Shown piece by piece: positions 1 through 7,704 of a stretch of DNA of 23,746 bases (positions are counted from its first letter, which is position 1; every line of letters starts with the position of its first letter). The notes under the pieces were generated by a model. It saw nothing but the letters and a program-made list of their open reading frames with translations, did not search any database and was not told the DNA's origin. The stretch is from a virus. A program made the translations under genes and the position numbers. The stretch lies in the IMG/VR virus record IMGVR_UViG_3300009431_000139, positions 1-23,746 of that record. One strand, 5' to 3'.

Positions 1-115
1 CCAGATCCTTTTTGTACGCCTTGTTTACCGTCCAGATCTCATCCACATCAGATCCACGATGGAGATCCATTGTCTCCTCACAAAATCCTACAATCGCCAC
101 TGATCTGCTGGTCAT
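1..115 (-). CDS. Partial phage protein, Rossmann-like start (unknown function)
   Basis: The reading frame starts at ATG 113-115 and runs open to the window edge, so only the first 38 residues are seen. They begin MTSRSVAIVGFCEETMDLHR and continue through an EIWTVNKAY segment. A hydrophobic strand (VAIVGF) followed by an EIW-x-N-x-AY segment is a pattern I associate with phage proteins of Rossmann-like fold and unknown function; this is memory of family style, not a search. The ATG shares one base with the TAA of the upstream gene (TAATG), so translation is probably coupled. A GAGGAG further inside the gene could serve a later start (ATG at residue 16), but the coupled start is preferred. Confidence 0.55.
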   Translation of the reverse strand, partial: MTSRSVAIVGFCEETMDLHRGSDVDEIWTVNKAYKKDL

Positions 116-288
116 TACTTAATCACCATTTTTGTCTCAGGATCGATTAGCTCCAATTTGATCAGAGCGACCTCAATGATTTCGTCACGTACAGAAGGAT
201 GATCCCATCTCTTTCCCTTGTGTTTTACTTTGGCCTCTTTAACTTTCTGTTCTTTTTTGTCAACCACATTTATTTTTGTTGGCATCAT
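115..288 (-). CDS. Small charged phage tail-region protein (57 aa)
   Basis: This is a 57-residue frame starting MMPTKINVVDKKEQKVKEAK and ending ETKMVIK. It is very rich in lysine in its first half and has a short acidic/hydrophobic second half (EIIEVALIKLELID). It overlaps its neighbours on both sides: its ATG overlaps the TGA of the upstream gene (ATGA) and its TAA overlaps the next ATG (TAATG). That packing, plus GAGGTG just upstream, supports a real gene. Two ATGs stand in tandem (286-288 and 283-285); the second has better spacing from the GAGG. No function is recognised. Its place after the tail fibre suggests a small tail or tail-tip accessory. Confidence 0.65.
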   Translation of the reverse strand: MMPTKINVVDKKEQKVKEAKVKHKGKRWDHPSVRDEIIEVALIKLELIDPETKMVIK

Positions 289-728
289 TTCACCTCAATT
301 ACAACGGGTTCAATCTCCGAGTATTTAACATCATTTCCCTTTACTTCAATTTGCGAGTCGGGGTATTCGCTGGTCAATTCGATTTCTGTATACCCATAGC
401 CCAAAGTGTCAAATGTCTCTGCCGCAATTGGATAAACATCATCATTGATTTTTACATCCACACTACCAGTTCCACCTAGGGTCGGCATTCTTACCGTAAC
501 TGAAATTGAGTCTACGCCATCACCGATGATCTCACCAGCCTTGTTGCTACCAACACTTCCATCGATGTAGACATCAAACGACATGGGGCAAGCCATCCAC
601 GCCGCTTCAAGTGTTGCCTGATCTGGCTGCGGAACACCCGCACGCCATTCGTTAATTTCTGATTTATCGTTAGCAAGAGTATACTCATAACTTGGATCAA
701 TCTGCCATATTGCTAATGCCATATCCAT
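285..728 (-). CDS. Tail protein following the fibre gene (147 aa)
   Basis: The start is ATG 726-728, preceded by AAGGAG at a 5-base gap. A TTG 15 bases upstream is in frame but sits inside the end of the tail-fibre gene and has no ribosome site of its own. Residues 1-50 include an INEWRAGVPQPDQATLEAAW segment like the short N-terminal region of small tail accessory proteins (XkdW-like style). The rest is beta-rich, with repeated VDVKI/IEVK strands that suggest a bacterial Ig-like or carbohydrate-binding fold. It is translated 2 bases after the fibre gene stop. Likely a tail-fibre accessory or chaperone; the exact family is not recognised. Its DNA is poor in GATC, like the fibre gene. Confidence 0.6.
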   Translation of the reverse strand: MDMALAIWQIDPSYEYTLANDKSEINEWRAGVPQPDQATLEAAWMACPMSFDVYIDGSVGSNKAGEIIGDGVDSISVTVRMPTLGGTGSVDVKINDDVYPIAAETFDTLGYGYTEIELTSEYPDSQIEVKGNDVKYSEIEPVVIEVK

Positions 729-730
729 TG

Positions 731-1414
731 TCACTCCTTCCAAAATTCTGCAATTGTGTAAGTTTCTGCTTGTAAGTTTACGGCATCACCAAAACCTACA
801 GTAGCTTTAGTGTTCGTACATTGATGCTGAACTTCGAACACTTTTTGTGCAGCTATTGTAAATCTACCAACTATAAAGCTTCTATTCGAAGAAACACTGC
901 CATCTCGTTCTGCTTCTGAACTACCCGTTAACTCGACCGAAGTATCGGTAATGTTATATAAGCGTATTATATGTTCCAAACAATGAACCCCTGGCGCAGA
1001 AATAAAACACTTATAAGTTCCCGCATCTAGCGTGATCTGATTTGATGACAAAGCGGCATTGTTTCCCATATCAACCTTTTCGCTAGTTAAATCTCTTGTG
1101 CGCCACGCTCCAGAGGTGAAAGTCCCGCCATCTGTGTTCTGAGCTTTTTCATCCACGATTAAAATGTAGTTGTCGCCAGCAGTCCCCCATTCTGGTGCGG
1201 TTGCACCAGAATTAGTTTTCAGTGCCTGTCCCGCTGTGCCTATACCCAGCCTCGCAAGGGCATTTGCACCAGTGGCATACACAATATCACCAGCAGTTGT
1301 CACCTTGGCTGGAGCGGTTTCTGTTATAGATCCACTCACTCCCAGGTAATTATTCCAGATAGCACTTGTGATCAGCGTTCCAGTAGTTTTGTCAGCTCCA
1401 CCTGTCCATGCCAT
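731..1414 (-). CDS. Tail fibre / receptor-binding protein with C-terminal jelly-roll-like domain
   Basis: The protein has 227 residues; its start is supported by AGGAG 8 bases before ATG. The N-terminal 75 residues have the phage-fibre style (TSAIWNNYLG, then GDIVYATGANALARLGIG). The C-terminal 140 residues begin near YILIVDEKAQNTDGG and continue GGTFTSGAWRTRDL, then a TLDAGTYKCFISAPG strand and RLYNITDTSVELTGSSE. This is the layout of the C1q/TNF-like jelly-roll heads found at the ends of many phage fibres and of bacterial surface proteins. It probably contacts the host surface. GATC density is about 5 per kb (6 sites in 1,130 bp including the next gene) against about 35 per kb in the portal gene, which suggests exchange by recombination, as is usual for host-range genes. 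Confidence 0.75.
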   Translation of the reverse strand: MAWTGGADKTTGTLITSAIWNNYLGVSGSITETAPAKVTTAGDIVYATGANALARLGIGTAGQALKTNSGATAPEWGTAGDNYILIVDEKAQNTDGGTFTSGAWRTRDLTSEKVDMGNNAALSSNQITLDAGTYKCFISAPGVHCLEHIIRLYNITDTSVELTGSSEAERDGSVSSNRSFIVGRFTIAAQKVFEVQHQCTNTKATVGFGDAVNLQAETYTIAEFWKE

Positions 1415-1425
1415 ATATCACACTC

Positions 1426-1836
1426 CTACACGGGGATACCGTGATCGATATTTTCTTGCTTGAGATCATCCAGTGTCTCCAGCGGCGCTATCCAATTTCT
1501 ATTCTGCGGAAATGGTCTTAGCACCAGGATCCTCTCGATCTCTTTTTGTAATTTGTTATCAGGAAAGATCACGGGGCGAGCCTTGTATCCATTGACCGCG
1601 TTCTCACAGTTTGGACAATAGAAGGGCTGACCCACATCCACCACCATCCGCTCTCCGCACTCACACTTGGTATCCCAATTAGACTCCAGGATTTGAGCGT
1701 ACAGAGGATCACCCGATGGAGCCCAATCCACCACACCACGCCCCCATCTCGATCTAACTAACTTATCGACCCAAGGGCGATATCCACCCGCTCTCCTGAC
1801 AGTTTCTTGATGACTTGCAAATTTGATCATACTCAT
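1426..1836 (-). CDS. Zinc-ribbon tail-tip protein (136 aa)
   Basis: The start is supported by AGGAG 6 bases before ATG. A zinc ribbon is visible in the middle: C-E-C-G (about residues 58-61) and C-P-N-C (about residues 74-77). The N-terminal half is rich in Arg and Trp (RAGGYRPWVDKLVRSRWGRG). The C-terminal third ends in a helical segment (LDDLKQENIDHGIPV). It lies between the baseplate hub and the fibre, where siphoviruses often carry a small adaptor that links tip to fibre. The zinc site is read directly from the cysteines; the adaptor role is inferred from position only. Confidence 0.65.
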   Translation of the reverse strand: MSMIKFASHQETVRRAGGYRPWVDKLVRSRWGRGVVDWAPSGDPLYAQILESNWDTKCECGERMVVDVGQPFYCPNCENAVNGYKARPVIFPDNKLQKEIERILVLRPFPQNRNWIAPLETLDDLKQENIDHGIPV

Positions 1837-1845
1837 TGTTAGCTC

Positions 1846-3423
1846 CTAAAATGGTCCTAGATAAGTGGTTTCTCCAATTTCAGAAAATCCACTTATGCCC
1901 AGGTTCCAATATGAGTTAGGATCCGCTGGCTCTGTGATCCAATAACACTCATACGTTTTGTTTTGAATAAATTTATGCTGTTCTCCAATTATGAAATAAT
2001 CTTTTGCGTCCACCACGGTTTGATCCTCAGATAAGGTTACTCTGTTTCCAATAGTGAGAGATAATGCGTCAGTCATTAAGGCATCACTCTTTTGAGGCAT
2101 TAGTTTTACTTTTTTGATCTCTCCCCTGGGATCTTTTCTCAGATTCACAATGTAATCCGCTAAACTTTGTGCATCATCAGCATTGTCCATTACAAACGGA
2201 TACTTATACACCTGATATCCATAGTCTTTGATACTAGCATTGTCCTGTGCGTCTACATCGAGTTCACCAAAATCCGTTACCTTAGTACCTCTGATCTTTG
2301 CTCCTGGTTGGATCCAAACATCCACAGCGGCGGCGTTAGTGAACGTTACCTCACTACGAGTAGCATCTTCGGTTGTGAGAACTGTAGTGACGGATGTGGT
2401 GTAATCCGTTCCAGTACCATCCTCATTTTCCGTGGCTGTAAAGTCCGTTGTTTGTTGGGGAGTTATAGCATCTTTTCCAGCGATCTTAGCACCACTCACG
2501 GACTGATCCGCATAGCGAAAAGTTATCACCCTATCAGAACTCGCCTTAACCTTTATTGCCTGATCCGTTTGCCCCAGGGTTTCAGGAGATGATCCTACAA
2601 GGCGGGTTCGATAGGTGACAATACATTTATTAACAATATCTCCACCATAATCATAGTCAACGCCTACCATCGAATTATCTAGCGTGCTGTCAACCGTGGT
2701 ATTAGTTATCAAGTAATCACGGTTCCAAAAATTGATCACACCTGATCGATCAACAAAGATCCTACCATTTTCCCTCCCCGCCACATCTCTCAACGCGCCA
2801 TATACAGTAGTGCCATTAACCCATTGATCTCCAATATACAAGAACGTAATATCTCCTGTCTGTGCGCTTAAATAATCAGAAACGGCTCCCAGGATTGTAT
2901 TCTCACCGATCTCTGAGTGACCAGTGATACCAATCAACCAACGACCAGTAAAACCTGGAGGATATACCAGGGATTGCATAAGGATCGTTTCGATCACCTG
3001 ATCAGCGGTGACATTTTCTTGTAGCGGGATAAATATCTCTGTTCTAGAGGCTCTCGAGAAATACCCTTCTGCCTCCACCACAGTCTTTCTCTCCCCATAG
3101 ATCCCAGGCGATGGACGGATCTTTGTGATCCACCCCACGAACATGGTTCGATCCGTTGCGGAGTAGGTGGTCACAGTGGTGATCACCCTGCCATTAGTCC
3201 AATCCCCATAGATAGCTGAACTGGAGTTTTCAGGGGAGTATTTCTTGTCACTATTTTTAAGTAACAGTTTACATGTGGCGGTTCTGGAGATCGGATCAAA
3301 AGGATTAGCGAAACCGATCTGCCAATCAGCCCTCATTACATCATCACTTAGATCCTCATTAGAGTCCGAGAAATCGCCATCCCGATTTAGATCACACTTA
3401 ACCGAGAGAACCACATCAACCAT
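1846..3423 (-). CDS. Baseplate hub / distal tail-tip protein (525 aa)
   Basis: This 525-residue protein starts in the tape-measure stop (TGATG), with GGAGG 7 bases upstream. The N-terminus carries an Asp-rich loop (D-L-N-R-D-G-D-F-S-D, residues 11-20) like the calcium-binding loop at the start of many tail-tip proteins of this kind. Residues 90-130 (MFVGWITKI, then KTVVEAEGYFSR) match the usual hub pattern of a domain that reports on displacement and integrates with the tail tube. A copy of a short glycine motif, LIGITGHSEIGENTILGA (163-180), recurs at the C-terminus as LGISGFSEIGETTYLGP, so the protein has an internal repeat. Position right after the tape measure agrees with a hub protein. 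No enzyme motif (such as a peptidoglycan hydrolase) is visible. Confidence 0.75.
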   Translation of the reverse strand: MVDVVLSVKCDLNRDGDFSDSNEDLSDDVMRADWQIGFANPFDPISRTATCKLLLKNSDKKYSPENSSSAIYGDWTNGRVITTVTTYSATDRTMFVGWITKIRPSPGIYGERKTVVEAEGYFSRASRTEIFIPLQENVTADQVIETILMQSLVYPPGFTGRWLIGITGHSEIGENTILGAVSDYLSAQTGDITFLYIGDQWVNGTTVYGALRDVAGRENGRIFVDRSGVINFWNRDYLITNTTVDSTLDNSMVGVDYDYGGDIVNKCIVTYRTRLVGSSPETLGQTDQAIKVKASSDRVITFRYADQSVSGAKIAGKDAITPQQTTDFTATENEDGTGTDYTTSVTTVLTTEDATRSEVTFTNAAAVDVWIQPGAKIRGTKVTDFGELDVDAQDNASIKDYGYQVYKYPFVMDNADDAQSLADYIVNLRKDPRGEIKKVKLMPQKSDALMTDALSLTIGNRVTLSEDQTVVDAKDYFIIGEQHKFIQNKTYECYWITEPADPNSYWNLGISGFSEIGETTYLGPF

Positions 3424-5819
3424 CAGGAAACCTCCGCAAACTTCTTGCCGCGATATCCGGCCTCTGTTTCCAATCGATCAAAGAACTGAGTAGGATCATC
3501 AGCCTCCACATATACATCCCCCATGATGGTCAATCCACCGGATCCGCCGTGTCCTCTGGACGTAACATTACCAGCCAATACCCTGGCTGTCTTACCACCC
3601 AGGGGAGTAATCAGTTCAGGGATCCCAAACTCTCCAGCCAGGAACGGGCCTTGTGACACAAGTCCAAACTGACCACCACCAACTCCCGATACTGCACTAC
3701 CCGCTGTGGAGATCTGTTCAGCCGTAAAACTCGATGCGATCTGAGCCACCGTGGATGTGCGTCCAGTGGGGTTCCCGAAACCACCCTCAACCCCTCCACC
3801 TCTAACGTTAATGTGATGAGTGTAGATCACTAGATGTTTTTCAGCATAGTTAGGTATTCGATCCCAGGCCATCTTAACCAGAGCCAAATTGTTCCTGGCT
3901 GTCGAGAGCTTTGCAGTTAATTTAGCCCAGGCGTCGCCATGAGTATCCAGAGCTAGATCAGCCTTTGGCAATGTGTCACTTGTGAGAGTAGAGAATGTTT
4001 TGATCATTTCTCCTCTCATGTAATCAATCAACGTTCTAATAGCTGGAAGTAGTTCACTTAATATCGTGGGAGTAAGAGAGTGACCAGATCCCAGCCACTT
4101 ATCCAGTTCCTCAGCTTTAGCAGTAGCTTCCGGTAGAGCCTCTGTAGCGAGTGGGGTTAACCCCTCATCGATCAGTGTACTTAACGCTTCCTTTGCGGCC
4201 AGAGCTCCAGCATCCATCTCCTGGAAAGCGGAGAAATCCAGTTCTATTTGAGCTAGTTGATCAAACGCCCCCTTAAGACCACTCTCACCAATCACCTTAT
4301 CATACGCCTCATCCAGTGGGATCCCCAGGCTTGTGCTGATATTCTCGGCGGTGGCAGTAAGATCTATGTTTTCCATTTCCGTCTCAAAGTTCTCAGCCAC
4401 CTCCATGATCCCGCCAGCCAATACCAGAGCCTCCTCATCCGTGATCTTATCCTGCTCCCAGGCTGTCTTTACATCAGCCCACAGGGATGCAATTTGACCA
4501 CCACCAGCCATCCACCACTCCAGATCTGCAATAAATGAGGCAATGGGGGATTGGATGTTTCTGTCCAACCCATCCAGAAAGTTCTTGATCTTTGGACCAC
4601 TCTCACCCGCCCCTGTTCCCGCTCTCACAATGTCAGCGTTCAATCTCTCTAGTTCATCACTGAGATCCGTTACCTCCCGCGTACCATCTGCCATGAGATC
4701 CCAGGTTTCTTGCATCGATGTGGCGAGACTAGATCCATCATCCTCTTGATCTGACATTATATCTCCCCATCTTTCCATCTGTTCGTTTAGTTCTTCTTGA
4801 GCTTGAGCGGCCTGTCTCTCGGACTCTGTCATGATCGGGAGAGTATCCCCTGACAAAATCCAAAGTTGTTTGTTTGCTCTCTCCATCTCCGCCACATATT
4901 CGGTATAACTCATAGCACTGTTGGTAATTTCTTCGGCGTGTTCTTTGGCGGCGTTTTGTGCATCCCTTTGAAACGTGATCAGGGCTGTTAATCCCTGGGC
5001 AACATTAGCCATCGGACCAGATACCCAGGCCGCAAACTCGTCCTTAAGATTTGCTGTCTCAGCGGTCAATCTCTGGTAGTCATCCGTTGCACTCTCCACA
5101 TTACCGCCAACCTGATCGATCAACCTACCACCGGCCTCCAGGGTAGCATTGAGTAGAGCTAATTGTTTTTCTTCTGCGGTGAGAGCGTCCGTGGATTTAC
5201 CAACCGACTTAGCATAATCCTCGTTAGCCTTACCGACCTTGACAACAATCCCCAGGTTATCCAGGATCAACGGGCTGGATCTCTTGATACCCTTGTTAAT
5301 ACTCTCATACATGAAGGCGGTATCACCCAGGGCTGGATTGAGCTTGTTCGCCGCCTTGGCAATCTCCATCAATTTATCAGCATTACCTAAGAGAGATTTC
5401 CCCAGGGTTTCGGTAGTACCAGCCAGGAGCGTTAAGGTAGAGCTCATAGCATCCATGTTCGAGATGGTTCCACCGGATGCACTTGTGAGAGCATCTAGTT
5501 TATCAGGAGCCACTCCCCACTGATTTAGCAGACCCTCCCAGGATTGGGTTGTCTGGATCACCTGGGCTCCCTGTTCACCAAAATCGAGAGCCTTCTTAAA
5601 CGCAACCGCCGCACCCGCAACGATCCCAAAAGCGGCCGCTGCTTTCATCGCGTGATCCCTCATCTCTTTGAGGGTCATCGCCGATTTCTTGCCACCACCT
5701 TCAACCTCATCCCCAGCCTTTTTGCCAGACTTCCCAAGATCCTGGAGATCTTTGTTTATCGTTTCAAAGCCTTTGGTGAGAGCTTCTACAATGAGTTCGG
5801 TTTTGATCTGATCAGTCAT
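3423..5819 (-). CDS. Tail tape measure protein (798 aa)
   Basis: This is the longest gene in the window. Residues 1-60 form a charged coiled coil (KGFETINKDLQDLGKSGKK), followed by a hydrophobic helix AAAAFGIVAGAAVAF at about 60-74, typical of tape measures that help DNA cross the membrane. The middle is long alpha-helix with repeated Glu/Lys/Ala heptads. The C-terminal 110 residues are Gly-rich and include FLAGEFGIPELITPLGG, the common GE-x-x-PELI-like tape-measure motif. At roughly 1.5 angstrom per residue it would set a tail near 120 nm (estimate). No clear ribosome site precedes ATG 5817-5819; the gene overlaps the end of the GT frameshift product by 8 bases, so translation is probably coupled to it. 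Confidence 0.93.
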   Translation of the reverse strand: MTDQIKTELIVEALTKGFETINKDLQDLGKSGKKAGDEVEGGGKKSAMTLKEMRDHAMKAAAAFGIVAGAAVAFKKALDFGEQGAQVIQTTQSWEGLLNQWGVAPDKLDALTSASGGTISNMDAMSSTLTLLAGTTETLGKSLLGNADKLMEIAKAANKLNPALGDTAFMYESINKGIKRSSPLILDNLGIVVKVGKANEDYAKSVGKSTDALTAEEKQLALLNATLEAGGRLIDQVGGNVESATDDYQRLTAETANLKDEFAAWVSGPMANVAQGLTALITFQRDAQNAAKEHAEEITNSAMSYTEYVAEMERANKQLWILSGDTLPIMTESERQAAQAQEELNEQMERWGDIMSDQEDDGSSLATSMQETWDLMADGTREVTDLSDELERLNADIVRAGTGAGESGPKIKNFLDGLDRNIQSPIASFIADLEWWMAGGGQIASLWADVKTAWEQDKITDEEALVLAGGIMEVAENFETEMENIDLTATAENISTSLGIPLDEAYDKVIGESGLKGAFDQLAQIELDFSAFQEMDAGALAAKEALSTLIDEGLTPLATEALPEATAKAEELDKWLGSGHSLTPTILSELLPAIRTLIDYMRGEMIKTFSTLTSDTLPKADLALDTHGDAWAKLTAKLSTARNNLALVKMAWDRIPNYAEKHLVIYTHHINVRGGGVEGGFGNPTGRTSTVAQIASSFTAEQISTAGSAVSGVGGGQFGLVSQGPFLAGEFGIPELITPLGGKTARVLAGNVTSRGHGGSGGLTIMGDVYVEADDPTQFFDRLETEAGYRGKKFAEVS

Positions 5820-6482
5820 TTTCTAACCATGCTTTTAGATCGTTCTGGTTATCGGTAAGGGATGTCATATCCTTAGTTTTTTTGAGGGTTAATCTCATGG
5901 AGATCACCTCATTGATCGCCTCAATCGCAGACAGTAGGGAGATCTTCTGATCCTCCCAGGATCCACCATTAAGATAGATCCCATGTTTTTCGTGTAACGA
6001 GTATGCTCTTAAGATGGAGTTCCACGGGCCAACATCTACAGATCTTGATCCGAACTCCCATCCTGTTTCTGTGTCGCCATTGATCCAGTAGTCAACGGCG
6101 CTAAGAAGTTTTTTTGCACACGAAAAGCCGAACCGAAATCCTCCAGAACGACCTCTGATATCCAGTTAATCAAGTAGAGAGGCGTTTTCTGGAGGTTCCA
6201 TTCTTCGGGGGATTTACCCTCAATCCCTGGGATCCCCCCCCAATCGTCCAGGATCGCCATTGAGACAGCCAGGTTAGCGATCTCAGGGGCTCCTGTAGCC
6301 CGATCTCCTAACGCATGGAGAACCTCTGTTCTCCTCACAGCATGAGATCCGAGCCAATCGGGAGGGAGGACTATATAAACATCACCGTAATCGGGATGAT
6401 CGCAAACCACTTTTCTTTCGTCGGATCGTTTTCTCCAAGTACCAGAAAACAACCCTTTCAAATAGCTCCTAGTTTGGTTCAT
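5812..6482 (-). CDS. Tail assembly chaperone GT (-1 frameshift product, about 223 aa)
   Basis: The first 125 codons are shared with the G gene. A -1 shift at the heptamer A-AAA-AAC (6108-6114) then enters a frame open for 98 codons that ends in TGA 5812-5814, 8 bases inside the tape measure. The added T domain starts LLSAVDYWINGDTETGWEFG and ends NDLKAWLEND. It has no usable start of its own and would otherwise leave an unexplained 216-bp gap between G and the tape measure. In lambda and most siphoviruses, the small GT fraction binds the tape measure while G binds tube subunits. The frame, heptamer and position are read directly; the efficiency is unknown. The coordinates here span the two joined segments 6482-6108 and 6108-5812. 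Confidence 0.85.
6036..6482 (-). CDS. Tail assembly chaperone G (zero-frame product, 148 aa)
   Basis: The zero-frame product of the tail chaperone locus starts MNQTRSYLKGLFSGTW. It is mixed alpha/beta, with PPDWLGSHAVRRTEVLHALG and EIANLAVSMAILDDWG helices near the middle. It lies between the tail-tube gene and the tape measure, the invariant position of G/GT chaperones, which bind the tape measure and recruit tube subunits. The gene contains a complete -1 frameshift signal near its end, at 6075-6114. If ribosomes do not shift, translation ends at TAG 6036-6038 after a short tail (ending DGSSDQDL). The start follows the tail-tube stop after one base and has only a weak ribosome site. Confidence 0.85.
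   Translation of the reverse strand: MNQTRSYLKGLFSGTWRKRSDERKVVCDHPDYGDVYIVLPPDWLGSHAVRRTEVLHALGDRATGAPEIANLAVSMAILDDWGGIPGIEGKSPEEWNLQKTPLYLINWISEVVLEDFGSAFRVQKNFLAPLTTGSMATQKQDGSSDQDL
6075..6114 (-). promoter_or_regulatory. Programmed -1 ribosomal frameshift site with downstream stem-loop
   Basis: On the minus strand the zero frame reads CAA AAA AAC, giving the canonical slippery heptamer A AAA AAC at 6114-6108. After a 7-base spacer (TTCTTAG, 6107-6101) lies a stem-loop: arm CGCCGTTGA (6100-6092), an 8-base loop, and arm TCAATGGCG (6083-6075). The stem has 9 pairs, one of them G-U. A 5-9 base spacer followed by a stable stem is the usual layout of a stimulated frameshift. The new frame is open to the tape measure start. 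Confidence 0.85.
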
Positions 6483-6483
6483 C

Positions 6484-6933
6484 TTAGGTCACAGTTCCCC
6501 ATGCGGGAGCAGTGGATCCAGTTGGCTTCCATCGTGCCTCGTGAACGTGCTTGTTACCATCCAGCACCACTTTGGCATCCAGGAGAACATACTCACCTTC
6601 CCAATCGGGATCACCTGCTGTTGGAGCCGCTCCAGCGGATCCAAACTCTAGTGTCAGCGTACCAGTACCACCATTCGATCCATTTAGAACCGTGGTGGCT
6701 CCTGTGGTGGCCGTATCATTCAAGTGGAAACGGGCAGTAATCTCACTGTCAGCGTGACCAGCTAAGAAATTACGCACGCTCTCACTCACTCCAGTGAGAT
6801 CCACCTCATCAAAGGTAAGACCTCCACCGGATACTGATCCGGGAACCAGATCTCCAGATAGATCTCTGGGATTTCCACCACTATCATCCCAAGTTATTCG
6901 AAATCCTCGTTCTGATTTATTTTTACCAGCCAT
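6484..6933 (-). CDS. Tail tube protein, short paralogue (149 aa)
   Basis: The start has AAGGAG 6 bases before ATG. Residues 23-73 read DLSGDLVPGSVSGGG, then FDEVDLTGVSESVRNFLAG and ARFHLND. This is the same order of motifs as in the next gene upstream (6949-7704): DLSGD, then FDQVEFTGWSENVMNFLED, then AHLND. The two are therefore paralogues. The beta-rich sequence, with VLLDAKVVLDGNKH toward the end, and its place directly before the G/GT chaperone fit a major tail tube (ring) protein. It is the shorter of the two and lacks the C-terminal domain. Which of the pair forms the main tube cannot be told from sequence alone. Confidence 0.75.
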   Translation of the reverse strand: MAGKNKSERGFRITWDDSGGNPRDLSGDLVPGSVSGGGLTFDEVDLTGVSESVRNFLAGHADSEITARFHLNDTATTGATTVLNGSNGGTGTLTLEFGSAGAAPTAGDPDWEGEYVLLDAKVVLDGNKHVHEARWKPTGSTAPAWGTVT

Positions 6934-6948
6934 ATCAAACTCCTTGTA

Positions 6949-7704
6949 TTAGGGTACTCGTCCAAAAGTAATCACAGCCGTGAGCGTACCCGAGGTTCGG
7001 GTTAACACGGCTCTTGTATAACGATTTACAGTATCAGCTCCAGATTTTCTCTCCGCAACCACTGTCGATCCATCCGCCGAAAATGTTGTAAGGGTAGCCC
7101 AATCACTATCATTAGTAGAGTGTTCAATAGTGATCGCCCAGGTTCCTCCACTAGATACCAACACGTGAAGATTAGCCTGCCACCCATTAACCGAAGAAGC
7201 CTCGTTGTCATGGGATCCGCCCGTATATGTAGCGGATCGAGATGTGGCGGCACTCAGGAGCACCCCCATAGCGCCCTCCATGTAAGCATCATACTGAGCC
7301 GCGTCCGGTAAGAAATCCGCCGTGATGATCCCCGCTCCACCATCAAACCCACCCACATCCGAGATCTGAACCCCGTACATTAGATAAGCGGGATCCGGTA
7401 TAGCAGGATCCCCACCACCACCCATTACGAAACTCAGGGGAACATTGTTAGGAGCATCCTTTAGGATGGTAAACGCCCTCCCCGCCGCATCGTTTAGATG
7501 AGCCTGATATCCACGCAATCCCAGGATCCTCCGCCCATCCTCCAGGAAGTTCATCACATTCTCACTCCATCCTGTGAACTCCACTTGATCGAACCCATTA
7601 TCCAGGGATCCATAGTTCCGAGAGTCTCCACTCAGATCATAGGCTCCCACATATAACCGGGCATCTTTCAATCTCTTGTCTTTACCACTTGGGCTCTCAG
7701 CCAT
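6949..7704 (-). CDS. Tail tube protein, long paralogue with C-terminal beta domain (251 aa)
   Basis: An open frame extends 36 codons further upstream, but those codons lie in the repeat region of the previous gene. The start chosen, ATG 7702-7704 (MAESPSGKDK), has GGAGG 6 bases upstream and gives the usual 8-base overlap with the previous stop. Residues 20-72 share DLSGD / FDQVEFTGWSENVMNFL / HLND with the 149-residue neighbour. Residues 165-251 are an extra beta-rich domain (NGWQANLHVLVSSGGTWAIT, then EHSTNDSDWATLTTF) like the surface-exposed Ig-like decorations of siphoviral tube proteins. It probably forms tube rings, alone or mixed with its paralogue. Confidence 0.75.
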   Translation of the reverse strand: MAESPSGKDKRLKDARLYVGAYDLSGDSRNYGSLDNGFDQVEFTGWSENVMNFLEDGRRILGLRGYQAHLNDAAGRAFTILKDAPNNVPLSFVMGGGGDPAIPDPAYLMYGVQISDVGGFDGGAGIITADFLPDAAQYDAYMEGAMGVLLSAATSRSATYTGGSHDNEASSVNGWQANLHVLVSSGGTWAITIEHSTNDSDWATLTTFSADGSTVVAERKSGADTVNRYTRAVLTRTSGTLTAVITFGRVP

